Of a stretch of 64,000 nt of DNA, positions 36,501 to 47,007 are shown piece by piece (the stretch's first letter is position 1; every line of letters starts with the position of its first letter). Where the stretch lies: the NCBI GenBank assembly GCA_035547915.1, contig DASZTS010000104.1, positions 50,626 to 114,625 on the forward strand, written 5' to 3'. The stretch is from DASSFG01 sp035547915 (GTDB lineage Bacteria; Planctomycetota; Planctomycetia; Pirellulales; JAICIG01). Position numbers and translations under genes: made by a program. The notes under the pieces were generated by a model. It did no database searches and had not been told where the DNA came from. It saw nothing but the letters and a program-made list of their open reading frames with translations.

Positions 36501-39500
36501 GTGCTGCATGTGGCCGATGATGGGGTTCTGCCAATCGGTGAAGTAGAGCGTGCCGTCGGCACCGATCTCGAAATCGGACGGCCGAAAATTGGGATCGCTC
36601 GACGAAAGGAATGGCTCCAGCTCGGTACCCACGATGCTCGCGCCTTTGTTATCGAGGCGGTAACGCAAGAGGCCCTGGAAGCCGATGACGTTGCCCACGA
36701 GCAGGTTGTCCTGCATGTCGTCGGGAAAGTGACGGCTCGACAGGATCTCGGTGGCCGGGCAGGGGCGCGTGCGCTGGTTGTAGACCTGCGGCGCGTGTGG
36801 ATGCTTTTGGGGAAAGTCGACATAGCCGGAGAAGATCGCCCCGTGATACGGCTGGGCACCCGTGCCGTCGTGAACGATGTCTTGCCCCCAACGATCGAAG
36901 ACGTGACCGTGCGGGTTGGCGAAGCCGTACGGCACATATCGCTCGAACTTGAACGTGCGCGGCTCGAACCGCCACACGCAAGCGTCGGTGTTGCGCTGCG
37001 GGCCATAGGGCGTTTCCACCTGTGTGCGATGAAAGACTCCCTCCTGGAAATAGAGTCCCCCTCCCGGATCGAACACAAAGCTGTTGGCCGTGTGGTGCGT
37101 GTCGGCCGAGTCGAGACCGTGTAGGACGCGGACGCGCACGTCGGCCTTGTCGTCGCCGTCGGTGTCCTTCAAGAAGATCAGGTCGGGCGCCATGGCCACA
37201 TAAACACCGCCGTTCCAGAATTCAAAACCGGTCGGGTTATGTAGATGGTCGGCGAAGGTCTGACACTTATCGGCCTTGCCGTCGCCGTCGGTATCTTCCA
37301 GGATGAGCAGCTTGTCGTTCATCTCCTCCTTCGGCTTCCAGTGCGGATAGGTGGGCCAGGTAGCCACCCAGAGCCTGCCCTTGGTGTCGAACGCCATCTG
37401 CACGGGATTGATCATCTCGGGGAACATTTCTTCGCTGGCGAAGAGGCCCACCTTCAACCCCTTGGCGATCGTCATCTTGCCGATCGCCTCCTCGCCGCCC
37501 AAGAAGACATGCTCGCCGTTCGGGCCCGAGCCCGGTTTGTTCGTCTTCACCGGGATGAAAGGGGGCGTGTTGCCATCGTCGACGCTCAGGTCGCGTCCTT
37601 GGGCCACCTCCCACACGCGCTTGTCGCGGTTCGCGGTCATCACGTCGAGCACTTCCAGTTCGCGCATCATGACTTCGCGGTTCGTCTGCCCATCGACGAA
37701 CTTCAGGTAGGATCGGCCGCCGTAACTCGAGTAGCCGTCGGTCGTGCGGTACCGGTGGAACCAATAAAAGTTCTTGTCGACCACCGCATCGCGCAGCTTG
37801 GCGAGCTGATCGCCGCTGAGCTGCGTCGATTTCCCCGCGAAGAGCGCGTTGATGATCGTCTCGGCCACAAATCGATTGCCGGACTCGTCCAGATGGATGC
37901 CGTTGATCGTGAGCGGATTCGTGGCGGATTTGTACTGTTCCCGTGTCGGCCGAAACAGGTCGACGAACGTTACGCCGTTGGCCTTGGCCACTTCGGCCAT
38001 CGCGGCCGTATAGAGCTCGAGCCGCGCGTTGTTGTGGTGGCCGTCAGGCAGGTTGGGATTGTGGACGTCTTCGTGGGCGATGGGCGAGAAGAGCACCAGC
38101 CGTGGCGGCCGCTGGCCGTTGTATTTCTGCTCCAGCGTCAGCTTGATGAATCCATCGAGATCCTGCCGGAATTTATCGAGCCCGCGCTCACCGGCGAACG
38201 ATTCGTTGAACCCGAAGAAGGCGAACACGACGCCGGCCTTGGTCCGGCCAAGCCACTCGTCGGGGCTGCCGAATCCCTCCGACCGCTGGCGGATCGTCAG
38301 TTCGTCGGCCGAAAACGCCAGGTTACGGAACGAAAGCCGGTAGTCTGGAAACCGCGAGTGGATCAGCGTTTCGAGCCAGCCGTCGTGCTGCATCCGCTCG
38401 CCCAGCGTATTGCCGATGATCGCGATATGGTCTCCCTTCTTCAGGTGTAGGCCGCCGCTCGAGGCCGAGCTGTCGTCGGCCACGGACGCGAAATCGGACG
38501 GCTTGAGCGCCTTTTGTTTCCAATAGTCGTTGTTCTTGAAGCCGAAGAAGGACGGCTCGAATTTGCCGACAAGCGCGACGTCGGCTTGGCCCGTTATTTT
38601 TTCGCCCAGTCCCGTCAGGTAGTAGGCGGCGTTCACGATCAGTCGCCGCAGTCCCTCGCTGGTGAAATCGATCGAGGCGCCCATCGTGGTGCAGAACGCC
38701 TGGCCCTTCTTGCCCGACGGAGCGGTGTATGGCTTGAGCCAGGCGACGGGCATCATGGGGTTGTTCTTCTCGCCGGCCACCGGCGGATCGGTGGGCTTCA
38801 TGCCGGCCACGACCTGGCCATAGAGCAAGATACTCGCGTCGGGCGTGAGATTCTTGATGCCGTAGACGTCCGTCTGGCCGAAGACGTCGCTCACGCCGCG
38901 CAGCACGGGGTTGTCTTTCTGTTTCTCGTTCACGATCCCGCGGGTAGCCTCGTGGCCGTGGTTCCCGTGGTGGCTGATCCATGTGTCGCCCAGGATCTGC
39001 TGCCCGAACCCGCCGGGCCATTTCGAGCTGGAGAAGCCCCAATCGACATAGGGGCTGTCCTTCTTCGAATAATTGAAGGCGTGCGTGGCGGTGCGCAGGC
39101 CGATGACCGGCTTGCCGGCGTTGACGAAATCGACGACATGCTTCATCTGGTCGTCGGGCAACTCGCGGAACCGCGTGGCAATAATCATAAGGTCGGCATC
39201 GTCGAGTTGTTCCAGGCCGGGAATGTTGTTCTGGTTGTTGGAGTCGATGATGCCCGACTGGGGATCGATGGCGAAGTGTACGGTGCAGTTGAATCCATGC
39301 CGCCGGCTAAGGATCTTGGCCAGCATGGGGAGGGCCTCTTCAGACCGATATTCCTCGTCGCCCGAAACGAGAACGATCTTCTTCCCCTTACCCGGCCCAT
39401 CTTGGCCTGGGAACGATAGCCAGGAATCGGCGGCGGAGGCGGGGCGGGTACTGATAAGCGGGAACAGGAAGGCAGCGAGGAGGCAGGCGGCCCGAAGGCC

Positions 39501-39533
39501 AGGGCGGGCGTGTCGTCTCATCGAACTTGGCAT
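33543..39533 (-). CDS. Giant PVC-type protein: ThuA, SGNH, propeller dehydrogenase-like, HEAT, F5/8C, cupredoxin, cytochrome c
   Basis: About 1,996 residues from the ATG at 39533; another ATG is at 39521. The residue numbers below count from the longer frame starting at 39620. A signal peptide is followed by a ThuA-like domain at 75-340 (KIVLVSGDEEYRSEEALPMLAKIL, DADLMIIATRFRELP). SGNH is at about 397-600 (GDHIAIIGNTLGERM, FAFFGFNESF, GIHLDESGNRFVAE). A membrane-bound-dehydrogenase propeller is at 715-1065 (DTDGDGKADKCQTFADHLHNPTGFEF). HEAT-like repeats are at 1095-1400, a discoidin-like domain at 1440-1560, an azurin-like domain near 1800 (MPHNFVIVEPG, YVCTFPGHWRRMYG) and a CVACHKLNG haem motif near 1885. 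It ends GGEGHEHHH. Probably a periplasmic carbohydrate oxidase/lyase. Confidence 0.9.
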   Translation of the reverse strand: MPSSMRRHARPGLRAACLLAAFLFPLISTRPASAADSWLSFPGQDGPGKGKKIVLVSGDEEYRSEEALPMLAKILSRRHGFNCTVHFAIDPQSGIIDSNNQNNIPGLEQLDDADLMIIATRFRELPDDQMKHVVDFVNAGKPVIGLRTATHAFNYSKKDSPYVDWGFSSSKWPGGFGQQILGDTWISHHGNHGHEATRGIVNEKQKDNPVLRGVSDVFGQTDVYGIKNLTPDASILLYGQVVAGMKPTDPPVAGEKNNPMMPVAWLKPYTAPSGKKGQAFCTTMGASIDFTSEGLRRLIVNAAYYLTGLGEKITGQADVALVGKFEPSFFGFKNNDYWKQKALKPSDFASVADDSSASSGGLHLKKGDHIAIIGNTLGERMQHDGWLETLIHSRFPDYRLSFRNLAFSADELTIRQRSEGFGSPDEWLGRTKAGVVFAFFGFNESFAGERGLDKFRQDLDGFIKLTLEQKYNGQRPPRLVLFSPIAHEDVHNPNLPDGHHNNARLELYTAAMAEVAKANGVTFVDLFRPTREQYKSATNPLTINGIHLDESGNRFVAETIINALFAGKSTQLSGDQLAKLRDAVVDKNFYWFHRYRTTDGYSSYGGRSYLKFVDGQTNREVMMRELEVLDVMTANRDKRVWEVAQGRDLSVDDGNTPPFIPVKTNKPGSGPNGEHVFLGGEEAIGKMTIAKGLKVGLFASEEMFPEMINPVQMAFDTKGRLWVATWPTYPHWKPKEEMNDKLLILEDTDGDGKADKCQTFADHLHNPTGFEFWNGGVYVAMAPDLIFLKDTDGDDKADVRVRVLHGLDSADTHHTANSFVFDPGGGLYFQEGVFHRTQVETPYGPQRNTDACVWRFEPRTFKFERYVPYGFANPHGHVFDRWGQDIVHDGTGAQPYHGAIFSGYVDFPQKHPHAPQVYNQRTRPCPATEILSSRHFPDDMQDNLLVGNVIGFQGLLRYRLDNKGASIVGTELEPFLSSSDPNFRPSDFEIGADGTLYFTDWQNPIIGHMQHNLRDPSRDRIHGRVYRVTYEGRPLSPSPKVAGEPIEKLLDLLKHDESRVRYRARIELSGRSADEVLAAAKTWVKRLSPADESYEHHLLEALWLHQQYDVVDADLLHRVLAAKDGRARAAATRVLCCWRERLPQSLDEVKKLAADSDPLVRLEAVRAASYFRVPEAFEAALVAGDTAGDPYLEYTREQTMKSLEPLWKQALAEKREIPLTTEAGARFLLKHLSLDQLLSKERSRPVYYELLFRPGVRDEFRREALGGLAKIEKKNELDVLIDAVGMIDSGLAERDETVVFDLVRLLTGRGADQLAAMRGHIEKFATSSKQPIIRQAAFAALIGVDGDPGPSWQLATKKVSSLYDLVGAVPLVSDPSLRARLYPLVEPLLRGLPEPLSQGSEGKGTLGRYVRIELPRRGTLTLAEVEVFAGGGRNVARHGKATQKNTGYGGEASRAIDGNTSGSFGGNGQTHTEENTPDPWWEVDLGETYPLERIVVYNRSDADLGKRLDGFTLRVLDGDRHEVFKRTGLPAPESKVQIDLEGGGGADLVRRAAMNALTYVRGQEAQTFGTLATFVLGDAQGAGGKQTTSADLLPAIRAMQRIGRQHWDKARAKPLLNAIVPAVRKLPAEDRTSEAALDELEFADALAALLPIDEARQVRGELRELGVRVIKLGTLPERMSYDQDVLAVAAGKPLQFVLDNADLMPHNFVIVEPGALEEVGLLGEATAQQPGALSRHYVPPSNKILLASQLLQPRASQRLTFNAPTRPGVYPYVCTFPGHWRRMYGALYVVEDLDQYLAGPEAYLAANPLEVKDDLLKDRRPRTEWKFDELAVAVADLSSGRSFGDAKQMFTVASCVACHKLNGVGTEIGPDLSKLDPKYQPIDILKEILDPSAKINEKYQTYTFLLDSGKTVTGLVLEETADMVKVIENPLAKAEPVVIKKSEIDEREKAKTSIMPKGLLDKLARDEILDLIAYIAARGDQTSELFKGGEGHEHHH

Positions 39534-39600
39534 GCTTGACCTGATGGTTATACGGGCGATTCGTGCTCTCGTATGGTAGACCGCGCCCACGACGACTGCA

Positions 39601-39650
39601 AAGGGGAACCCTCTCCCCATCGGGAGAGAGTTGGGGTGAGGGCGGCTCGC
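39601..39650. repeat. REP-like palindrome of the CCCTCTCCCC...GGGTGAGGG type
   Basis: The inverted pair CTCTCCC/GGGAGAG around ATC, followed by TTGGGGTGAGGG, is of a kind widely seen in intergenic DNA of many bacteria. It lies in the 362-bp gap between the PVC gene and the protease gene. Nothing else in that gap was supported. Confidence 0.5.
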
Positions 39651-39895
39651 CCTTCGCCGCAGGTCTCTTTCGAGTCATCGGACTGTTCAGCGGTTCATTC
39701 GTCATAGTCCCCACGCTAGAAACCCGCTGGCTTGGGCGCCGTTTGCAGAAGGCTCCGGAATCTGTCGTCTTTCATATTTGCTTTGCAAGGCAATCGAGCA
39801 TTGCATATCGTGATACGATTGCACTACGGGCCTATCCGACAAGCGGGAAAGAAGCGGGACGCCTCTTCCACTAACGGGATGCCCGGGCGAAGAAA

Positions 39896-42532
39896 GTGAG
39901 GAGCAGGGTGCCAGCACGCATCGATTGTCCGGCTTGCCACACGACGCTCGCGGTCAATGCGGCCAATCGCGAAGGCGTGGTGCTGCGTTGCCCCAAGTGC
40001 CGCCACGAATTCGCCGTCCGTCTGCGGCAACCGGCCGCCCGTCCGCCTGCGTGGCCCGGCCACGATCCGCTGGCGCCGCCGCTGCCGCACGCGGGGCACG
40101 ATACCGTCCCATCACAACCCGGGCCGGCCCGTACGATGAACACGGCGCTGCTCTGGATCGGCCTCGGTGCCAGCGCCGCCTTCGCTGTGGTGGTTGCCGT
40201 CTTGGTGGTCATCTTGATGCGGTTATCACCGAGCCCGGACGGGCAGCAAATCGCCGTCGCGCCGCCGGCGACCGAGTCCACCGCTTCGCCGCCAAGCGGC
40301 TCCGGCCAACAAACCCCCTCCTCAACCGCCGTCGATACCCCGGAACCGAATGGCACTCCCGTCAACAGCCAGACGACGAGCGGCGTGCCCGCGACCAACC
40401 AGACCGCAACCATCGGCTCGCCCGTCTCGTCGGTCACTCCGGCCTCTCCGCCGGCCGGGCCGCCGGTGCTGGCCTATCGATTCAACGGGGGTGAGGAATA
40501 TGCCTACTCGTTCTCGATCAAGGCCGAGGCGGCGGGCACGACCGAACAAGTGCACGGCATGTGCTCGCTCATCCTTAGCCGTGAGACGGCAGTACCCGAA
40601 TTCGCGTCGCACGAACAGACGGCCGAAGGAAGCGGCAGCGGCTTCGTCGTAACCAGCGACGGCCATCTCGTCACCTGCGCGCACGTCGTGGAAGGTTCGA
40701 CCAAGATCGACGTGGTGCTCGCGGGCCAAAGCTACCCTGGTCAGGTCGTAGCCTTCGACAAGGCCCACGATCTCGCGGTGGTGCGCATCATCGGCAGCAA
40801 CCTGCCGACCGTGCCGTTGGGAAATTCCGAAGGCGTCGAGCTGGCGCAGGAAGTCCGCGCCGTCGGTTACCCGCTGTCGAACGTCCTGGGCGAGAGCGTC
40901 AAAATCACACGCGGCACGCTGGCCGGTGTCGTCAACACCGAAGGCCGCAAGCTCTTCCAGGTCGACGCCAGCATCAACCCGGGCAACAGCGGCGGCCCGT
41001 TGGTGAACGAAATGGGGCAGGTGATCGGCGTGGCTAGCGCGAAAATGGCCGGCGAAGACATCGACGGCGTCGGCTTCGCCGTGCCGGCCAACGAAGTGCT
41101 GAATCTGCTCAAGAGCAAGGGCATCGTGCCGGCCGTTGCCACGGGTGGCGAGAAACTCGACGGCCCGAACCTGGCGCGCCGCGTCACGCCCGCCGTGGCC
41201 TTGCTGAAGGTCAAGATCGGTCCCGGCGGCTATGGCATGGCCCACCGGCTGCTGGTCGACTTCTCGGGGCACGTTTCCAGCAGTCCCGCGCGCACGGGTA
41301 ACGTTCGTGCACCGGGCGTGCCTCGGGTTGAGAACGAGCGCGGCAAGCTGTTGCTGAGCGAGCGCGGCGAGTTGATCGACGCCACGGGCAACGCCCAGAT
41401 CCCCTACCTGCTCGGCCCGCTCGGCCAGCTCATCATCGAGCCGCTCGGCGCCGCGGGCGAGCGCACCTGGCAGACGCAACGGGTCACCGTGCTCACGCAG
41501 GTCGTCGGTGAAGAATCTCCCAACTCGCTCTCGGCCCGGTTCCGCCGCCGCGGGCGCACCCCGTTCGTGCCCCAGGCCAAGGTGGTCGTGACACCTGCCG
41601 TCGAGACGAGCAGTTACGAGCTGGCCGGCGAGAACGGCGACCTGGTGACGATCAAGAAACGTTACACGTTCCAGACGATACAGGCCGCCGGTACTCCTCC
41701 CTTGGCCCAGGTGACCGGCGAGGGCACGCTCACGTTCAACCGGGCCAGCGGGTATGCCGAGAAGTTGGACTACAAGGCGACGCTCGTGCGCAGTTCGCGG
41801 ACGGCGAGTGCCACGATTCCCTACACGCTAGCATGGCAACGGCTCGATCAGCAGGCCATCGAGCGGACCCGGGCACAAGCGCTAGCGAACCTCGAAGCCG
41901 CCAAGAAAGCCGCGGCCGAACAGTCCTCGCGCGGCAAGATCGCTCCCCCGGTGCCGCCGAAGGTCGACGATCTGCTGGCCGAGTTGAAGAACGCCAAGGA
42001 ATGGGATCAGCGATTGAATCCGCTCATGGCCCTGGAACGCATGCGGCCCGTCGACGACCGGCGAGCGGAAGTCACCGCGGCCGTCGAGCCTTTGATGAAC
42101 GACGCCAATCATTCGATCCGCGACCGGGCCATCCGCATCATGGGTCGCTGGGGAACCAAGCAAACCGTGCCAGCTCTGGCCAAAATGCTCGAGCAGCGCG
42201 ATGTCGACGTGCGCCGGGCCACGATCGAAGCGCTCGGCCAGATTGCCGACGAAGACGCGGCGCGGGAGCTTGCCTCACTGGTGTTGGAGTCCTCCGACCG
42301 TGCGGCCGCCGTCGCGGCACTGAGAGGGATGGGCAACGTCGCCGAAACGGCCGTGATTCGGCTGCTCGATCGGGGCGACCGGCAGGTGCGCAAAGAAGCC
42401 TGCCAGATTCTGGGTGAGGTCGGCGGATCGAAATCGGCTGCCGCCCTCAAACAACTGCTCCAGAACGAGAAGGAAAGTCAGGTTCGAGGCGCCGCCCGCG
42501 CCGCGCTGGACCGGCTGGTCAAGGCGCGGTGA
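39896..42532 (+). CDS. Membrane-anchored trypsin-like (S1C/HtrA-like) protease with zinc ribbon and HEAT repeats
   Basis: An 878-residue protein. An N-terminal ribbon (RIDCPACHTTLAVNAANREGVVLRCPKCRHEF) is followed by one transmembrane helix (LWIGLGASAAFAVVVAVLVVILM) and a low-complexity stretch. The catalytic triad is His near 262 (VTCAHVVEG), Asp near 292 (FDKAHDLAVV) and Ser near 364 (PGNSGGPLVN). No PDZ domain is obvious. HEAT-like repeats occupy about 718-870 (IRDRAIRIMGRWGTKQTVPALAKMLEQRDVDVRRATIEALGQIA). The combination suggests a regulated envelope protease. It starts 362 bp from the divergent PVC gene. The start codon at 39896 is GTG. Confidence 0.85.
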   Translation: MRSRVPARIDCPACHTTLAVNAANREGVVLRCPKCRHEFAVRLRQPAARPPAWPGHDPLAPPLPHAGHDTVPSQPGPARTMNTALLWIGLGASAAFAVVVAVLVVILMRLSPSPDGQQIAVAPPATESTASPPSGSGQQTPSSTAVDTPEPNGTPVNSQTTSGVPATNQTATIGSPVSSVTPASPPAGPPVLAYRFNGGEEYAYSFSIKAEAAGTTEQVHGMCSLILSRETAVPEFASHEQTAEGSGSGFVVTSDGHLVTCAHVVEGSTKIDVVLAGQSYPGQVVAFDKAHDLAVVRIIGSNLPTVPLGNSEGVELAQEVRAVGYPLSNVLGESVKITRGTLAGVVNTEGRKLFQVDASINPGNSGGPLVNEMGQVIGVASAKMAGEDIDGVGFAVPANEVLNLLKSKGIVPAVATGGEKLDGPNLARRVTPAVALLKVKIGPGGYGMAHRLLVDFSGHVSSSPARTGNVRAPGVPRVENERGKLLLSERGELIDATGNAQIPYLLGPLGQLIIEPLGAAGERTWQTQRVTVLTQVVGEESPNSLSARFRRRGRTPFVPQAKVVVTPAVETSSYELAGENGDLVTIKKRYTFQTIQAAGTPPLAQVTGEGTLTFNRASGYAEKLDYKATLVRSSRTASATIPYTLAWQRLDQQAIERTRAQALANLEAAKKAAAEQSSRGKIAPPVPPKVDDLLAELKNAKEWDQRLNPLMALERMRPVDDRRAEVTAAVEPLMNDANHSIRDRAIRIMGRWGTKQTVPALAKMLEQRDVDVRRATIEALGQIADEDAARELASLVLESSDRAAAVAALRGMGNVAETAVIRLLDRGDRQVRKEACQILGEVGGSKSAAALKQLLQNEKESQVRGAARAALDRLVKAR

Positions 42533-42755
42533 ACGCCGTCGCGGACCGCTACGAAAAAAAAGAATTTGCTTCGCGGGGCGCCGTCGTCCGCCCACCGATC
42601 TGGGCCCGCGACGCCCTTATCTCCCCTCTGCTCGCGCCCGCACGCGGATTTTTGCCACGGTACGAAAACCGTGTGGGGCGGTTTTACGTATTGAGCTTGG
42701 CCTTCGTAGCGAGTTGACGGTGGCGGCAGCCGCACACGCGGGCGGTCACCCCGCG

Positions 42756-44650
42756 ATGTACCGCCTCTGGTTGAACCCGACGTGGGGGACTAGACTGAAC
42801 CTGGCCTTCATTTCCGGTAAGTTTTATTTTTATTCGCGTGCCCCCGCCCTAGGGAGGTTGGCCATTATTCGTTCGCTCTCTCGAAGCACCCTGGCGCGCG
42901 TCGCTTGGTGCCACGGCGCCCGGGGTGTACTGATCGTTTGCGCCCTGGCGGCTAGCAGTTGTCGCGACCGCACTCCCGTTACGACGTCGACCGGGCCGCT
43001 CGCCGACGACATGCCCGATCGATCGCCACCCCCCAGCCATGCGCGTCTTACCGATCGGACGGAGGGAAGCGGGGTGAACTTCGTCTACGACAACGGCCGC
43101 GCGGCCGGTTTTCACACCATTGTCGAATCGCTCGGGGGCGGCATCGGACTCTTCGATTACGACAACGACGGGCGATACGACCTGTTCTGTCCGGGCGGCG
43201 GCAAGTTCGACGCAGAAAAGAACCCCAGCGGAATCCCTTCGGCCCTGTTTCGGAACGTGGGCGATTGGAAATATGTCGACGTGACGGCCCCCACGGGGTC
43301 CGGCCGGGCGCCCCACCTCACCCACGGCTGTGCGATGGCCGACTACGACGGCGATGGCTTCGCCGACCTGCTCGTCACGGGCTACGGTGGTCTGCAATTG
43401 TTTCAAAACCAGGGCGACGGCACGTTTCGCGAAGTCAGCCAGGAAGTCGGCATGGCCGACACGATGTGGAGCTCGAGTGCCGCCTGGGCCGACTACAATG
43501 GCGATCAACAGCTCGACGTCTACGTGGCCCACTATGTCGATTGGGGACCCGACGACGCACACAATCCGCAGTGCCCCGGGCCGAAGCCCGAGCAGCGCGA
43601 GATCTGCTCGCCGCGCCGTTTCGAACCCCTGCCGCACATCATCTATTACAGCAACGGCGACGGCACGTTCCGCGACGCCACCAGCGAGGCCCGCCTGGTC
43701 GTCGAGCCGCACATCTGCGGCAAGGGCTTGGGCGTCGTGGCAGGCGATCTCGACCTGGATGGCGACATCGATATCTACGTGGCCAACGACACCGTCGACA
43801 ATTTCCTGTATCTCAACGACGGCCACGGTGTGTTCGAGGAGGTCGGGCTGTTCCACGGCGTCGCCCGCGACTCGAACGGTAAGGCCGAAGGGAGCATGGG
43901 CACCGACCTGGGAGATTACAACCTCGACGGTCTGCCCGACATCTGGGTGGCCAATTTCGAGCAGGAATCGTTCTCGCTCTATCGCAACGACGGCGCCGCC
44001 ACGTTCACACACGTCAGCCAGGGCACCGGAATCACGGCGCTCGGCCGGCTCTACGTCGGTTTCGGGACCGTGTTCGCCGACATCGATTGCGACGGCGACG
44101 AAGACTTCGTGGTGTCGAACGGCCACGTCATCAACTATCCGACGGCCGCCGCCATCCGCCAGGAACCGCTATTGCTCGTCAACGATCGCGGGCAGCGATT
44201 CGCCAAGGCGGCATTTCCTCCCGATGGCTATTTTTCGATGCCGCACCGCGGCCGCGGCGTGGCCGTTTCCGACCTGGACAACGACGGCGACCTCGATTTT
44301 GTGTTCTCGCACAACGATGGCGAGCAAAATGCGCTGGTGGCCAACGATACGCCCCGCGAAGGCGGATGGCTGCGCGTGCGGCTGATCGGCCGGCGCTCGA
44401 ACCGCGATGCGATCGGTGCGCGGCTGGTGCTCCACACGTCTGCCGGCGATCAACTGCGCCTGGTCAAAGGCGGCGGCAGCTACGAATCGCAGAGCGACCT
44501 GCGTCCGTTTTGGGGCATTCCCGCCGGCGCCAAGGTCACGGGGATCTCCATCCACTGGCCTTCGGGCGTCGAACAGGAGTACCCGCTGACGGAGGGCAAC
44601 CAGTCGCTGACGATTTCGGAGCCGCCCGCGACGAGCGACGAACCGACGTC

Positions 44651-44654
<4 letters not shown>
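42756..44654 (+). CDS. CRTAC1/FG-GAP repeat lipoprotein with ASPIC/UnbV C-terminus
   Basis: About 632 residues from the ATG at 42756; the true start may be further down, because the lipoprotein leader GVLIVCALAASSCRD begins near residue 45. Repeated calcium-type FG-GAP/VCBS blades are clear: GIGLFDYDNDGRYDLFCPGGG, CAMADYDGDGFADLLVTGYGG, AAWADYNGDQQLDVYVAHYVDWG, VVAGDLDLDGDIDIYVANDTVDNFLYLND and TVFADIDCDGDEDFVVSNG. An ASPIC/UnbV domain ends the protein (IGARLVLHTSAGDQLRLVKGGGSYESQSDLRPFWGIPAGAKV, IHWPSGVEQEYPL). It ends convergently, sharing stop bases with the GAPDH gene. Such proteins are abundant in planctomycetes; function is unsettled. Confidence 0.85.
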
Positions 44655-45679
<1,025 letters not shown>

Positions 45680-45785
45680 CTCCTCTCGATGCGCCACGCA
45701 CGCCTGACTGTGGCGGCGGTTCAATTTGTAACAAAACCGGGGATTATACCGCTGCCGAATCTACCCGGCAACCGGCTCGCTTAGG

Positions 45786-45858
45786 CGCCGGTGATTACTT
45801 TTGCGTTGGGCAGAACTTGTGACATGGATATTGCCAGGGCTGGCAAATATCACCGGCG
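45786..45858 (-). promoter_or_regulatory. Structured inverted-repeat leader candidate upstream of gap
   Basis: A perfect 10-bp inverted repeat (CGCCGGTGAT at 45786-45795 and ATCACCGGCG at 45849-45858) encloses a second hairpin (TTGCCA-GGGC-TGGCAA) in about 73 bp. It is 107 bp upstream of the gap start. Its role is unknown, and it could equally be a repeat or a transcription stop. Confidence 0.4.
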
Positions 45859-45940
45859 GCTAACTGCGCTCTGAGTTGGGTTGCCCTACGAGAGGACGAC
45901 CGTCACCATCCCAGCGCCGTGGACCGTAAACGCCGCCGAG

Positions 45941-46591
45941 TCATGAATCGGCTGGTATGTCCGCCAGGAAGGCGATCACGGCAGACGTAAATTCATTGAC
46001 GGTTTCCATGACGTCCGCGGTGGTTCGGGGCATCTGGAACTTGATCGCGGCAACCGTCAGGACGTCACCGTCTGGGCTGAGCAGTTCTGCCTTCAGTTGT
46101 GCCAAACGCGGATCGAAAGAGAAGCTGAATGTCCGACCACGTCCCACATAGTCGAGCCAGACCCGCTCCCCCGGATGATACTGTCGATTCCGTGACTCAA
46201 ACAAGAAACCGGCAGCGCAAAGTGCCGGCTCGATTTCGATCCTGATGATCTTCATCAGTTCGCCGGCAGTTCGGACCGGTTGGTCCGGTGGCACGCCCGC
46301 CTCTCGCCGAGCACGATGTTTGCGCCGGCAATCTCGACAACGCTTGGCCCGCGAATAGATCGATCCCTTGGCCACTTCGTACCACCACTGCTGTTGTTCG
46401 GCGGTCCAAATCTCTTCCTTGCCGCAGTCGATGCAAGCGAACGGTGTGTCTTCGTAGAAGAGCAGCGGACTAAAGGAATTGTTCGACGCTTGCTGCGAAA
46501 GGTCGGCGGCGATTCGTCCGATCCGAGCACGTCGCTCTGCCTCGGTTTCATCGGCATTTCGCCGGTAGCGTGGAATCCGTCTCTTGGCCAT
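45941..46591 (-). CDS. Zinc-ribbon domain protein
   Basis: A 216-residue protein. The zinc site is formed by CIDCGKEEIWTAEQQQWWYEVAKGSIYSRAKRCRDCRRKHR (residues about 53-93), with CxxC pairs and the aromatic-rich spacer of the small zinc-ribbon family once called zf-trcl. The N-terminus is basic (MAKRRIPRYRRNADETEAERRARIG), and the C-terminal 110 residues form a separate mixed alpha/beta part with no recognised family. An AGAGGT SD precedes the start. Nucleic-acid binding is plausible. It lies downstream of the broken M56 region. Confidence 0.7.
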   Translation of the reverse strand: MAKRRIPRYRRNADETEAERRARIGRIAADLSQQASNNSFSPLLFYEDTPFACIDCGKEEIWTAEQQQWWYEVAKGSIYSRAKRCRDCRRKHRARREAGVPPDQPVRTAGELMKIIRIEIEPALCAAGFLFESRNRQYHPGERVWLDYVGRGRTFSFSFDPRLAQLKAELLSPDGDVLTVAAIKFQMPRTTADVMETVNEFTSAVIAFLADIPADS

Positions 46592-46872
46592 ACCTCTTAA
46601 TATAACGTCGCCTGCCGCGTGGCCCCTGCGGTCTCTATGATCGCGCCGGTCTTCGTATCGAGCAGTTCAGTCCGAAGATGTGATCTGGTTCTGTGGCCGT
46701 CGCCGGTGCTCGAGTCGCCAGGGCTTGGCGGAGGAGCCTTTCTTCGATTTGGCCGTCGTGCTCGAGTGGGCGACCTTGTCGTCGGGCTTGCTCTCAGTCT
46801 GCGACGGTTTTCCCACAATGGTCGGGCGTTTGGCCGATGGTTTCGCGGCATACGGCCGCCGCGAGCGGCGCG

Positions 46873-47007
46873 TCACTTCGAATTGGCTGGCGATTCGGGA
46901 TCCTTGCCGGTGATCTTCTGCAAGGCGCGCTTTGCCAGCGCTACCGCGTGAATGTCGTGGAGGTCCAATGTACCATCGGCGATAGTCTTCAGTGTCGGTA
47001 TCGCCAT
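46873..47007 (-). CDS. Small 44-aa ORF at the break of the M56 gene
   Basis: This ORF begins MAIPTLKTIADGTLDLHDI, contains HAVALAKRALQKITGKDP and ends SPANSK. It looks protein-like (good amphipathic pattern) but is short. It starts inside the last codons of the truncated M56 gene in another frame. It may be the tail of an unrelated gene joined by deletion, or a real small protein. Between it and 46597 are only low-quality fragments with shifted frames. Confidence 0.35.
   Translation of the reverse strand: MAIPTLKTIADGTLDLHDIHAVALAKRALQKITGKDPESPANSK

Noticed and set aside
39830..39850. GGGCCTATCCGACAAGC resembling the MITE end
   Set aside because: Only one end is present and no partner lies within 150 bp.
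42849..44126. 425-codon minus-strand frame opposite the CRTAC1 gene
   Set aside because: The Asp-Gly repeats of the sense strand create it; no family.
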